Source of the DNA: Cunninghamia lanceolata
Taxonomy: Eukaryota > Streptophyta > Pinopsida > Cupressales > Cupressaceae
NCBI GenBank assembly: GCA_027924645.1
Contig: BSBN01001752.1
Span: 14,154,001-14,218,000 of the forward strand
Direction of reading: 5' to 3'
Length of the DNA: 64,000 bases
The notes under the pieces were generated by a model. The model was not told the origin of the DNA. It saw only the letters and a list, made by a program, of their open reading frames with translations, and did no database searches. Both the position numbers and the translations under genes were made by a program. Shown here in pieces: positions 12,789 through 23,500 of this stretch. Each line of letters starts with the position of its first letter. The stretch's first letter is position 1.

Positions 12789-13037
12789 GATGGATTACAG
12801 ACCTTTGACTATTCCTGTTACAATGGGGACAAAGTTATCTATTAAAGATTGTCCAAAGTCTCTTTCTGAGACAAAGGATATGAGAAAAGTTCCTTATGCT
12901 AGTGCGGTTGGTAGTTTGATGTATGCGATGGTCTACACAAGACCAGACATTGCCCAAGTAGTGGAAGTCCTTAGTCAATTTATGGCTAATCTTGGATGGG
13001 TATATTGGGATGCATTGAAGAGAGTGTACTCAGAAAT
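12787..13037 (+). pseudogene. Inverted copy B of the copia RT 3' segment
   Basis: On the plus strand, opposite to the rest of the element, this encodes MMDYRPLTIPVTMGTKL through SQFMANLGWVYWDALKRV. The same stretch occurs on the minus strand in copies A and C. It forms a long inverted repeat with copy C, centred near 13040 (GCATTGAAGAGAGTGT against ACACTCTCTTCAATGC). It starts abruptly at MMD and ends at DALKRV, so it is an inverted internal piece, not a separate gene. Confidence 0.9.
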
Positions 13038-13937
13038 ACCCCGCAAATATCTGAACACTCTCTTCAATGCATCCCAATATACCCGTCCAGGATTAGCCAT
13101 AAATTTACTAAGGACTCCCACTACTTGGGTAATGTTTGGTCTTGTGCAGACCATCGCATACAACAAATTGCCAACCACACTAGCATAAGGAACTTTGCTC
13201 ATATCCTTTGTCTCAGAAGGAGACTTTGTACAATCTTTAATAGATAACTTTGTCCCCATTGTAACAAGAACAGTCAAAGGTCTGCAATCCATCATGTTGG
13301 ATCTCTCCAACATAGTGTTAACATACTTACTTTGGCATAACCAAAGTTTTATGTTTGCTCTATCTCTTTTGATTTCCATTCCTAGAATGTACCAAGTTGC
13401 TACTAGATTTTTCATCTCAAACTATACTGACAACTGAGACTTCAAATTAGAAATCAAACTTTTACCATTCCCAATGAGTAACATATCATCGACATACAAT
13501 GCAATAATGAGAATACGATCATTGTCAAACTTGTAGTAAACACAATGATCTGATTTCGATCTCTGAAATCTAATACTCAACACAAAGGCATCAAACTTCT
13601 GGTACCACATCCTAGGAGACCGTTTCAAACCATACAAAGAATTTTTCAACTTGTAAACTAGATTTTCTTTACCTTTCACCACGTAGTGCTCTGGCTGTGA
13701 CATATAGATTTCCTCCTCCAAGTCACCATGAAGGAATGTTGTCTTCACATCCATCTGTTCCACTTCTAGATCATACGTTGCTGCAAGAGATAACAGGAAC
13801 TGAATAGATGTCAGCTTTGCAATGGGAGAGAAAATCTCACCATAGTAAATTCCCTCCACCTGAGAATACCCCTTCACAACCAATCTAGCCTTATATTTCT
13901 CAACACTGCCATCTACACCAAATTTCTTTTTGAACAC
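13038..13937 (-). pseudogene. Copia reverse transcriptase, copy C (N-terminal part plus core)
   Basis: The minus frame from 13937 reads KYKARLVVKGYSQ, FSPIAKLTSIQFLL, VEQMDVKTTFLHGDLEEEIY (first catalytic aspartate), YGLKRSPRMWYQKFD, YVDDMLLIGNGKSL, and on to YWDALKRVFRYLRG near 13040. A stop near 13420 divides two open stretches in the same frame. This copy has the N-terminal half of RT that copies A and B lack, so it is the original start of the domain. Its 3' side runs into the inverted copy B and not into RNase H. Confidence 0.92.
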
Positions 13938-14340
13938 CCATTTGCATCCAACAAGTTTTCATGCTTCAGGAAAAGGCACCAAGTACCAAGTAGTATTCTT
14001 TTCCAAAGAAGCCATCTCCTCTTCCATGGCCTCCTTCCAAGAACCTACATCTTTCATACTCATAGCCTCTTTCATAGTTCTAGGCTCATCAGTGTTAGAA
14101 ATCAAAGCAAAAATACAATTGGAATCATGCAATGAATAACCCAACCTATTAAGTTGCTGCCTTATCCGCATGGACCTCCTCAAAGGTTGAGGTTGAGGTT
14201 CTTCATCTTCTTTTGAACTTTTAGAGCTACTAGAGCTCTCCTCATTATCAGGTCCAATAGATGTTTTTGGTTCAACTTTCTTAGGGGTGGAAGGAAGCTG
14301 AACCACATCATCTTTCTTCTCTTATTTCTCTGGCTACAAG
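13938..14340 (-). pseudogene. IN-RT linker of copia B
   Basis: The minus frame (14306-13959) is serine/acid rich and contains PLRRSMRIRQ and WKEAMEEEMASLEKNTTW, the usual segment between copia integrase and RT (family: RRSTR...P, then A...EM..L..N.TW). It is in the same frame as RT copy C. Confidence 0.85.
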
Positions 14341-14713
14341 ACAATAGAAGAAAGATTGAACTCTCTAAAGATCACGCTTCTGTTATACAGAACTCTCTCT
14401 ACTACTGGATCCCAAAGCTTGTACCCTTTCACATTGATGCCATAACTAATGAAGATACACTTTATAGCCTTGTTCTCCAAATTAGACCTCTTCTCCTTAG
14501 GCACATGTGCATATGCCTCACAACCAAATACTCAAATGTGTCTTAATGAAGACTTTTTACTAGACCATACCTTCATAGGTGTCTTATCAATGAGCTCTAA
14601 TGTAGGAGACCTGTTAACCAGGTAACAAGCAGTAGCAATAGCTTTGGCCCAGAACTTTTGTTCAAGACCAGCTCCACTTAGCATTCTCCTTGCCCTCTCC
14701 ATCAATGTTCTAT
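14341..14713 (-). pseudogene. Integrase C-terminal region of copia B, decayed
   Basis: It lies between the IN core and linker. Minus-strand translation gives segments such as AHVPKEKRS and KSVIFREFNLSS, as expected for the copia IN C-terminal part (family: HVPKE.R.KLD, RDV.F.E). Stops and frameshifts break it into short pieces. Confidence 0.6.
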
Positions 14714-15247
14714 TTATCCTCTATGCAACTCCATTCTACTGAGGGGTATATGGAGTTGTCTTGTGCCTCTCAACTCCTGTTCTTTACATAACTTGTCAAA
14801 ATATGCTGAACAGAACTCACCACCATTGTTAGTCCTCAAACACTTAATCTTTCTATCCTTCTGATTCCCTACAAGAGCTTTGAACTCTTTGAATCTATTA
14901 AATACTTCATATTTACTTCTAAGGAAATACACCCATGACCTTCTACTATAATCGTCAATGAATGAAACAAAGTAAATAGATTTTGAAATCGAAGGAACAT
15001 TAATAGGACCAAACACATCAGAATGAATCAAGTCTAACACCTCAGAAGATTTGTGAGAACTAGAATAAAACTGAACATGGTTTTGTTTTCCATAAATGCA
15101 ATGTTCGTAGAAATCAAACTCAAGATTATAGTCATTCATACCCTCAACAAGATTTTTATTCTTCAGGGTCTTCAAACCCTTTTCACCAATGTGACTAAGC
15201 CTTTGGTGCCATAACATTATCTTCTCAGTTGGAAGTTTCATCTCCAT
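14714..15247 (-). pseudogene. Copia integrase (copia B)
   Basis: The 177-codon minus frame reads LWHQRLSHIGEKGLKTLKNK (first His of the HHCC finger region), EHCIYGKQNHVQF, DLIHSDVFGPI (first catalytic Asp), FIDDYSRRSWVYFL, and CLRTNNGGEFCS. In active copia integrases the last motif is SDNGGEF. Here the second catalytic Asp is Asn, one G-to-A change, which would abolish strand transfer. The cysteine pair is also degraded (family C..C.HGK, here FYEHCIYGK). The frame then shifts before the final glutamate. Confidence 0.92.
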
Positions 15248-15267
15248 AGAATGAGCACCTTAGGTAC

Positions 15268-15800
15268 CTAGAAAGTACAACCATCGAAAGTAGATGCAAC
15301 ATTCTTTTTCACTGCTAGTTCCAATGGCGAGGATGAAGAATCTGAAGATCTCTTCGAAATAGAGGCACTATTGCATTGAAGTGCGCATGCATCAAGTTGA
15401 AACAGAGTGCCAATCCAAACACCCTTAGCCAACACCATAGATACTCTAGTCATCTTGCATCCTCCATTAGAGAAAACAACCTACACACCCACATCATTCA
15501 ATTTACTTACAGAAAGAAGGTTCCATGTCAAACTAGGGATATGTAGAACACCATTGATTCCCTTTACTCATCCATCAGGGAATTGAATCAAGACTCTTCC
15601 ACGACCAACAATATCTAGGCGAGAATCATCACCCAAGTACACCTTTCCACCATCGTATTCTTCATACTTCAAAAACTAGTCCCGATGCGAGGTCATGTGA
15701 AAATATGCACCAGAGTCAATAAGCCACACATCCTCAGATGCATGCATTGCTAAGGTAGTGACAAATGCTTCTCCTTCATCCTGAGAGGACTTGTCAAAAT
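15268..15800 (-). pseudogene. Copia protease and pre-integrase region (copia B)
   Basis: Minus strand: DVWLIDSGAYFHMTSHRD contains the aspartic protease signature DSG (family WLIDSGAS.HM). It is followed after a stop by YLGDDSRLDIVGRG and VLHIPSLTWNLLSVSKL, the classic copia protease C-terminal half. The protease matures Gag-Pol in active relatives. Several stops are present; the active-site Asp-Ser-Gly is intact. Confidence 0.88.
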
Positions 15801-16581
15801 CTAAATCATAATTCTTCTTCTTTTTCTTTTTCTCCTCCTTGCACTCCTTGCAGAAGTGACCAGGTTTGCTGCAGTTCCAACACATGTCCTTGGACTTTCC
15901 AGGAGACTTAGATCTCCCATGGGATTTGGATCTTCCTTTTTCTTCCTTCTTCTTATCCTTTTTCTTTCCCTTCTCTTTAGATCTACCATGAACCGCAAGA
16001 GCCTCCTTAGCCGATTCAGAAGACTTTCTCTACATCTCTTCAGACAACAATGAAGAAACCACTTCATCCATCTTGAAGGTGGTAGTGGTACTCCCAAGGG
16101 ACATAACAAGGTGGTCCAATGAATTTGGTAAGGAACATAGTAATGTCATACATTGATCCTCTTCCTCCATCTTCACACCAACAGAAGTCAACTGGGAAAC
16201 AAGCATATTGAATGTATTCAAGTGATCAGCAATAGATCCTCCATCTTCCATCCTTACAGAATACAATTTCTTTCACAGGAATAACTTGTTCACTAGGGAT
16301 TTAGCCTGATAAACATCTCCAAGCTTCTTCCAAAGTTCCTTTGCAGTCATCTCTTCATGGATATTCAGGAGCACTGAATCAACCAAACTGAGTCTTATCA
16401 AACCCTTAGCTTTTCAATCTTTGAGATCCCGGTCTTCTTGAGACATTACCATTGGTTTTGTACCAGATACGACTTCCCATAAATCCTGATCTACAAGTAT
16501 GTCCTCCATTTTGAGTTTCCAAAACTCAAAATTACTGCCATTAAACTTCTCTATCTCAAACCTTCCAGATGTGCTCACCAT
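15676..16581 (-). pseudogene. Copia Gag with CCHC knuckle (copia B)
   Basis: A likely start at 16581 reads MVSTSGRFEIEKFNGSNFEF, then WKLKMEDILV, typical of copia Gag. The mid region (16266-16030) has DGGSIADHLNTFNMLVSQL. A lysine-rich stretch precedes an intact zinc knuckle CWNCSKPGHFCKEC (C-X2-C-X4-H-X4-C) near 15880-15840. Stops near 16417, 16269 and 16030 and a frame change break the ORF. In family members Gag packages element RNA in cytoplasmic particles. It lies just inside the primer site. Confidence 0.92.
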
Positions 16582-16686
16582 CTCTTACCTGCAACAAAGA
16601 TTTCAAAATCCTCTGCACAAGGTCCCACTCAAATGAAGATCAGCTCAAAAAACCCTCTATCCAACAACTAGAACCAAAGGTGATCA

Positions 16687-16699
16687 GGCTCTGATACCA
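16687..16699 (-). other. Primer binding site of copia B, initiator tRNA-Met
   Basis: The minus strand reads TGGTATCAGAGCC exactly, two bases inside the LTR boundary at 16702. Confidence 0.95.
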
Positions 16700-16701
16700 A
16701 T

Positions 16702-17718
16702 TGACAGGAAGCAAGGTATGCAAAAACGCTTCCTACGTTGATCTAATGAGGAAAAACTTATGCAAATTTTTACTTTTACAATTACAGATTAAGATGTACA
16801 TGAACAGAAAGATAATAACAACTTCCAAATGCAAACACAAAACTCACAACACAAGATATACGTGGGGAAAACCCTTTCAGGTAAAAAAACCCCACACTCC
16901 AAAGCTACCCAATATATTATTCAGGAATCATGAAGATTACAATATACTTGAAGAGAAAGCTTTTACAAGAGTATATCCAACCAGAGATCCAGGAGGTAAT
17001 TCGACATCTATAAGATTCTTTCATGCAACCTCCATCTTAAGTTCTTGATATATAGGAGATACAATACAATATACCGCCAACGATAATTACAAAACCATGA
17101 GCTAAAACCACCCAAAAGTGGCACCCAAATTATCTCCAATTAAATATGCCTTGTGATGTGCCAAACCACACACCAACACATGTAACTCTCCCCTTTACAA
17201 CTCTTTATGTGTCCAACACATTTTTACTTTTCCCAAAACATAAGGTCCAACTTCTGGAGGCCATAAATTTTGATCCAGGTGTCTGATTGACGAACCGTTT
17301 AATGCATCAAAAATCTCGTGAAGAGATCTATCACCCTATAACCTTCTACACTAGTTATCCTAATTTTTGGGATGTTTAGAGAAGTTTCAATTCTACTAAT
17401 TGAGTTCAAAGTCTTTTTCCGATAGTTTAAAAAAACAAAAACTTTAATATCTTGTGATTCAGATATGATCTTGAGATGAAACTTACCTGAGATGTTCACT
17501 TAGCTGTTCTTTACCTTCTGGGAAAAATTTTAGGTTAATCTAAGTTCAATCAAATAAATTACTAAAAATAGTAAGTATCACTATTTTTAGCTCATTTGGA
17601 AATTTTTGGAAACTTTGAAAGTTCCAGACCATTAGCCAAGATAAAGGGTATTCGAAAAGACCAAAACTAGGAAGAATAGTAATCTTTTGAAGTTGCAAGG
17701 TTGACACTTTTCTTAACA
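16702..17718 (-). repeat. 5' LTR of copia B (1017 bp)
   Basis: Begins TGACAGGAAG and ends TCTTAACA; aligned to 10575-11610. The core ACGTGGGGAAAACCC is at about 16860. It is followed by the second TGAAT copy. Confidence 0.95.
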
Positions 17719-17723
17719 TGAAT
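17719..17723. repeat. Target site duplication TGAAT, right copy (copia B)
   Basis: Exact repeat of 10570-10574. The gypsy A integrase reading resumes directly after it (HHGVC). Confidence 0.9.
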
Positions 17724-18785
17724 GTCATCATGGTGTTTGTCGGGGGAATTTCAGAGCTAAAACCATTGCCCATAAGATTTTAAGAGCTGGATATTGGTGG
17801 TTGACCTTGTCCAAGGATGTGGTACAAGAGATAAGAAAGTGTGATGCTTGCCAATGATTTTCTAGTAAGTTGAAGTTCACTGGAGCAGTACCCCTTTTGC
17901 CCCTCGTAGTTGATGCACCTTTCCAATAGTGGGGAATTGACTTCATTGGAGAAATATAGGAAAGGTCCAGTAATTGTTTTAAGTGGATCCTTGTGGTCAT
18001 TGGTTACTTCACCCAAAAGGGTAGAAGCAATTCCCATTCGCAATACAACATCCAAAGTGGTTATTGATTTTATAGTAAGCAATATAATCACCAGGTTTGG
18101 AGTGTCGGCTAGGATTTTTGTAGACAATGCAATGTGTTTCAGGTCTCAATAGATGTTGAACATGTGTTCTAAATTTGGCATAAACATTATGCATTCATTT
18201 CCTTATCACACCCAAAGCAATGGATAGGATGAGTCAAGTAATAAAAGCCTGATGAAAATCATAAGGACACTAGATTAGAACAAGAAGATTTGGGATGATA
18301 GTTTAAAGTATGCCCTTTGGGCTGATAGGATAAGTTTAAAGAGATCCATTGGTAGAAGCCCATTTGAGTTGGTATATGGAGTAGAAGTGAAGATGCCCAT
18401 CAACATAGAGTTGCCAATCCACTAGGTACTACAAGAGATTGAAGGGGAGCAACATGATGTAATGTCTCAGAGGATCTTACAGTTAACTGAGATAGAAGAA
18501 CAAATAAGAGCTACACATGACAAAATGTTGCACCAAAAGTAGAAAATGAAGCTCTTATTTGATAAGAAACTATGTCAAGAGACTTCCAGGTTGGTAACTT
18601 GGTGCTTCTATGGGATGCAAGATCTGAAGATAAAGGGAAACATGACAAATTCAATCCCTTATGGCTTGGGGCTTATGAAGTTGCATAAAAACTAGAGCTC
18701 AATGTCTACCATTTGATGACCCTAGAAGGAGAATTGTTGGAGCTGCCTATTCACGGTTAGCTTTTAAAACATTACTTTTCATAAG
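17724..18785 (+). pseudogene. Gypsy integrase (element A)
   Basis: Plus-strand translation across frames gives HHGVCRGNFRAKTIAHKILR and then CDACQ, the HHCC finger, with the second His (family GGHF) changed to Asn. Then come WGIDFIGEI (first Asp), VDNAMCFRS (second Asp), SNG-stop-DESSNK (catalytic Glu region), SPFELVYGVEVKMPINIELP and the C-terminal LVTLVLLWDARSEDKGKHDK and then PLWLGAYEV. All motifs are in gypsy order. Many stops and frame changes show it is dead. No chromodomain is visible at the end. Confidence 0.88.
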
Positions 18786-20620
18786 TAATGATTTCCTTCA
18801 AATTTTGTGATGAAATCTTGCTATATATAATATTTTGACCTTGAGAAATCTGGACCATTGTTGGTCTTGATGGTGTTTTTGTTTCTGTTCTTGTGTGTCA
18901 TTTTTTGGTGGTCTACCTGGAGATTTGAATTCTCACTATGCCATTGCTTGGCACACATTGCCAACCAGAGCCATTATTGGGACTCCTATTTTCCATGCCT
19001 CAAAATTGCAAAGTCTTGTCAAATTCCTCAACTTTTCCTAAGTGGTCCTTGTGCTTTTACCCTGGTGCATGTTGTTGAACCCCTGATTTTGGCTAAGCCT
19101 GAAAACCCTAAAAATTTGGCTAAGTCTGAAATCTGGTGGATCCTCCAAATTCTAGAATATGCATTTTAACTCCTATGGATCCGTAACCTATCTCAAACAT
19201 CCTAACAATATATTTTAAAATATATTAAAGTATAAGTTGAGATATAAGATTTTAAAATATGCTATCCTGAAGCAAAATCGGGCCTTGAGGAGAAATTGGG
19301 CCCTTGGGACTAATGTGGATTTTTTGACTTTTTTCATAAGATCTAAAAGTCCTAAGTCCTCCCAGGAATCCAGCCCCCATTTTCTCTTGACCCTGCACCA
19401 AAGTGGATTTCAGGCCCAAGGTGTATTTCGGGACTTCAGGACCAAAGTGAACTTTTGGACTTTTCCAAAAGTCCAAAAATTTCAAGTGCTCCTGTCGACC
19501 TGACACCCGCCAAAGCCCTGGGAAAGCTCAGAAACACATAGAAACATGCCACCAACTCTCCTGATCACCATCAATACAAAGTGGGTTGTTGAAAAATGGT
19601 GTTATTAATGCAGTTGGTGGAGTTGGTAGGATTTTCCTTCCCATTCCAAGATCATTTCCGAGTTGCAAATGATATAAAAGGATAATTGAAATTCTTTTCA
19701 AGTGGGGGTCATCTTTACCATTTTTAGGCAACTAAGTGTAGAGCTCTCTAGGGTTTCAAAGAGCAGAAAAGTGATAGTTCTCCAGTAGACAAATCATAGG
19801 TTATGAAAGGGTTTTCAGATTGATTTTAGTTATCATTGTATGAATTTCTCCTTCTTCTATAATTTTTCAAGAAAAGCCTAAGTTGGGTTTCCTCTTGCCA
19901 CACTTCGTGGTATGACTGTAACCATTTATCAGATGAGTTAGACAAATTATTAAAACATTACATGTTGTGTAATGATCTCTTTTATGGTTATAGATGAATG
20001 ATTATATGCTGCAAAGGATTACTAAGTATTTTCTTCTTTGACAACTGTCTTTCTTGCATCTGGGTATCCAAAAAGTGCATGTTTGACTTCTTTTGTTGTT
20101 TTCTTCCTTCTGTTGAACTGTTAACTTCGTAATCCAATATTTAAGGCACCGGTCTAAAGTATTTGATCACCCACACTCTTAAAAATCAAAACAAACTTAT
20201 CATGTGTGAAGCAAGTAGTTAGTTTGTATGTCTTGCAAACAAGCATACCTGCACTTTCCATTATCAATGGGAGTGCCTTTTCATCAGCTATATAGGGGTT
20301 ATTAGTGACAACCAGTTGTTTCGGTCCAGTGATAGTCTTTAGGGCCTAAAAGATGAGTTGGGTTTGGTTGTCCTTTCATTTTTAGTTGTTCATTTGGGGT
20401 TGAAGCCAATACCTATTTAGGTATACCCCTTGGAATATCCCTCTTGAGTCTAAGCTGAGCTCAAAGTGTAGAGGACCCTACCCACTCCTGTTAGTTGGCC
20501 AAAATTGCCCTAAACTTGTTGATGAAACTTTTCCTATCACCCATAATGACCATCCCTGACCTAGGTGATTTAGGAATGTTTTAGGGTTTAGGGTTATAGC
20601 TATTTTGGGTCCCAACACTT
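18786..20620 (+). repeat. 3' UTR and probable 3' LTR of gypsy A
   Basis: Non-coding. It contains GATATAAAAGG at about 19672 as a possible promoter, degenerate internal repeats around 19260-19490 (units containing GGGACT and AAAGTCC), a perfect palindrome at 19453-19478, and ends with GTTTAGGGTTATAG and GGGTCCCAACA. The exact LTR start and polypurine tract were not identified. Confidence 0.45.
19453..19478. repeat. Perfect inverted repeat, 12-bp arms
   Basis: TTTTGGACTTTT, then CC, then AAAAGTCCAAAA. A 12-bp perfect stem with a 2-nt centre inside the probable gypsy A LTR. Confidence 0.85.
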
Positions 20621-21645
20621 CTCTTGGGAAGAAATCAATCCATTGGTGTATGTTGAAGAAACTTCAACTCCAAAACAAGAGATGAGGGAAGAAATTTCAT
20701 GAAATATGATGTCTCTGAAAACTGCTTGTGTCTCCATGTTGATGTCGAATGATACCACAATCAAATCAGGACTCCCAAGCCTAACTGATGAAAGTGAGAA
20801 TCTAGGATCTAGTGGAAACTAAAAATAATCAAGCTCCAAAGACAAGGATGGGTTGACAATAGTTGTGTTGTGACTGTCATCAAAGAGGAGAGAGAACCCC
20901 TCAAACATGTCCTCTAAATATACAAGATGGGACTTGGAAAACAAATTTGAAATATCTGTCAAATGCTCATCCCACAAAGTTGTATCTAAAAAACAATAAG
21001 CATCCCACTGACCGAAGCATGAAACTCTTAAGAAGTAGGAGGTGGAGAAGATGGAAGTGTAGCACATGTCTCATGAACTGATGAAGAGACAAGAGTACCA
21101 AGGTTCAAGTGACCAAACTTCTCCTTTGAAATATGATTCACACAAGGAGTGTGAATGTTATCCAACGGATCTAAATCATCATCAGGAGAGAAACCATAAA
21201 AGGTGTATAGATGAGATGCATGATCAACCACCCTAGTTGCAATAATCTTTGTGCTCTCCATGTCTCTGATAATAACCAAATCTTGGGTGTGAACTCCATT
21301 GTCTTCCCTGTACCACTATGAGTAATTTGATATATGGAAAGAAGATTATTGGTCAAAGAAGGTACACAAAGTACATCACTTAAAGTACCTTCACCAATAT
21401 TAATGGTTCCCTTCCCAATTACATTCATATATGTGTTATTTCTCATTAGGATAGGTGGCGTATCATATGTCTCAAATGAAGAAAACATATCCTTGGAAAA
21501 AGCCATGTGATGAGAAGCACCTGAATCAAGAAGCTATTTACCTGATGTAGAACTTGTTCTTGCACAAAGTGCTTTACCTTTATGTTTTTGTTCCTTAGCT
21601 TTCCTTACATGACCTAATTTGTAAAAGTTTGGTTGTGTAGATGTT
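20621..21645 (-). pseudogene. Copia fragment C: end of Gag and protease
   Basis: On the minus strand a degraded knuckle (YKLGHVRK) near 21605 is followed by stop-LLDSGASHHMAFSKDMF at about 21525-21480, then VIGKGTINIGEGTLSDVLCV, PSLTNNLLSIYQITHSG and, after a frameshift, FTPDLVIIRDMEST and KFGHLNLGTL. This is copia protease with its DSG active site, plus the pre-integrase region. The stop before LLDSG is TAG for the usual Trp. Integrase and RT are not recognisable left of about 20860, so this is a fragment abutting gypsy A on one side and the LINE on the other. Confidence 0.8.
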
Positions 21646-21978
21646 TCTTTTTTATCATTAAATAGCTGCTAAGGGGCAACACCCTATATATTAATTTTCA
21701 AAAAAGATTACATTATGAGTCCAACTGGATAGTCCAACCCATTACAACATGATATCTGATTCCTCCTTTTGAACTACTACCCTTCCACCAGACACTTAGA
21801 CATCTTTGGACTATACTTCATACACCCAGATGGGCCTATTAGATACAATTATTGATATCCTAGTTACAAAAAAAAGGTAATTGTAGCCCTACTGTAAACC
21901 ACTATTTACCCCATACCATTTCAGAAGACACAAAAAAGATAGAAAAACCACCACCCAAAACCAACAATTTCCTGGAGA

Positions 21979-23040
21979 TCAATCTTCATCTGCCTCTCGA
22001 GCATGATGCACCACCAGAGCACTACCAATCACAAGGCATTCACTTCCACATGCATGGTGAGCTAGTCTGTTGGCTGTCTCCTCGATATCTCTACCATCAT
22101 ATTTCACCCACTCCTCGCCTTCTCCCAGCCCCCAATCTTCCTCATCCTCGATATCGCCTTCTAGTTCCAACTCTTCCACTTCCAAATATTCTTTCACCCA
22201 ACCAGTTCCTGGCACTCGAACAATGCCAACCATCCATCCCAGACAATTGATGCTTCGTTCCATTTCATTCCAGCATCTCTCTAGTTACTTTGGTTGTAGA
22301 GTGTGAGAAATAGGGAATTTCCTCACCTCTGCACCCTGGCTCTGAGACATGTAATAGTTTTGAGGCATTGACATGAGCATGTTGGCATCCACATTGTCTA
22401 GGGCCACATCATTTTCATCGAGAAGAGCATGTGAGAATAGGTTTTGGCATAGCATATTTTCCTTGGCTTTTAAGTCCCCCATGTATAGAAGAATGGACAG
22501 AAACATAGCCGTGATATATGTGTTGACCCTATACCTATGGTGGGCAAATAGAAATTCCTTCCCCAACACCTTTTTTACTGCCCAGAGAACAAGAGGATGA
22601 TTCAAGGTGAGGATGGCCTTCAACCTCTTGTTTGTGATTTCCCCTCAGAAGGACATTTTCTTCTTCATGGTGTCCAAGAAAATAGGCGTATCATCGTTCA
22701 AACAATACCGGCTCTACTTACTTGAAAAAGGAATGAGTTCAATACCACCTCCCAATCTTATTTGTATAAGCCACTCTTGTGTCGCAATGCTTTCCTAATT
22801 TCTCATTCATTTAATGAAATATCGTTTGACTCAATTGCTCTCAATTATTTTCGATTGTATGATTTGTCTTGCAATCACAACTCCAAGTGATATCTGCCAT
22901 TTGTCGTACCTTTCATCACTCTGCATCCAAAATGGCATAGCTCAACTGCTCTTGTCATATACCAAAGCTTAACTTCACATCATGCAAGTGTACTAACACA
23001 CTTGCCTAAAAATGATTGTCAGCCTTTAAGATGAGCGAAG
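21979..23040 (-). pseudogene. Unidentified frame downstream of the LINE RNase H (354 codons)
   Basis: One minus-strand frame can be read from about 23040 to the stop at 21979, with roughly ten stops, most of them before 22640. Clear stretches are MPFWMQSDERYDKWQISLGV, HPLVLWAVKKVLGKEFLFAH, LFSHALLDENDVALDNVDAN and, after one stop, a strongly acidic tail (LEVEELELEGDIEDEEDWGL) ending in HHAREADED. I recognise no domain: no zinc finger, no RT or RNase H motif. It follows the RNase H in another frame, so it could be an ORF2 C-terminal extension after an indel, a separate third ORF, or an older sequence the LINE joined. The length in one frame suggests real coding ancestry. Confidence 0.55.
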
Positions 23041-23134
23041 AGATCTATCCACCTCACTTATGCCATGCAGAGTGATCTACTTCTGGCCAATGCTTCTAAA
23101 TACTCTATTCTCAAGTACTTTTCATTGCCACTTT

Positions 23135-23500
23135 TGCTAGTCAATCCGCCAGATCATTGCCTTCTCTATATACGTGGCTTAATTTGTAGCCTTCAAACCC
23201 CTCCAACAGTTCACGAATGGGTTGGAGCCATTGGCCAAGTTGCCAATTTGGAGAGTGATTAAGTCTGATGACATTTATCTTTAAGAGGGAATCTCCCTCA
23301 AGATGGATGCGCTTGACCCCCAGTTCACACCCCAGTTGTAGTCCAATCAAAGCCGCTCTAAATTCTACCATGTTGTTTGTGGTCATTCTCAGTTCGATGG
23401 ACCTTTCTGCCAGAATCTTCCCCTATTCATCACGAGCAACACAACCTACTCCACTCAATTCAGGGTTGCCCTTTGAGGCACCATCAAATTGATTTTGATC
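23135..23500 (-). pseudogene. LINE RNase H domain
   Basis: After a one-base shift from the preceding frame the minus strand reads FDGASKGNPELSGVGCVARD, then MTTNNMVEFRAALIGLQLG, HLEGDSLLKI and YREGNDLAD. These supply the four acidic residues of plant-type RNase H (D in FDGA, E in VEFRA, D in EGDS, D in NDLAD), all intact. Some plant L1 lineages carry such a domain after RT, to remove RNA from the RNA-DNA hybrid. One TAG follows VARDE. Confidence 0.88.

Larger units (their letters stand above)
10575..17718 (-). mobile_element. Ty1/copia element B, nested in gypsy A
   Basis: Complete minus-strand copia element: LTRs of about 1.02-1.04 kb, initiator-Met primer site, gag with zinc knuckle, protease, integrase, RT, RNase H and polypurine tract in copia order, flanked by TGAAT. 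It splits gypsy A between RNase H and integrase. The LTRs differ at about 14 positions over a 210-bp stretch compared by eye, so the insertion is not recent. Pol has stops, an IN active-site change and a rearranged RT. The IN wording (LWHQRLSHIGEKGLKTLK) and PBS resemble common plant copia lineages. Confidence 0.95.
17719..20620 (+). mobile_element. Ty3/gypsy element A, right part (integrase, 3' UTR, probable LTR)
   Basis: This is the continuation of 9311-10574 after copia B. Integrase runs to about 18785. The remaining 1.8 kb is non-coding with LTR-like features: a TATA-like GATATAAAAGG near 19672 and an end reading GGGTCCCAACA near 20617. I could not find the partner 5' LTR, so the LTR limits are a guess. 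Confidence 0.7.

Noticed and set aside
19237..19506. Overlapping 84- and 88-codon frames on both strands
   Set aside because: Lies in degenerate LTR repeats; open on both strands through composition, no motif.
20577..20600. Telomere-like TTTAGGG repeats
   Set aside because: Only two units, at the probable end of an LTR; not an interstitial telomere array.
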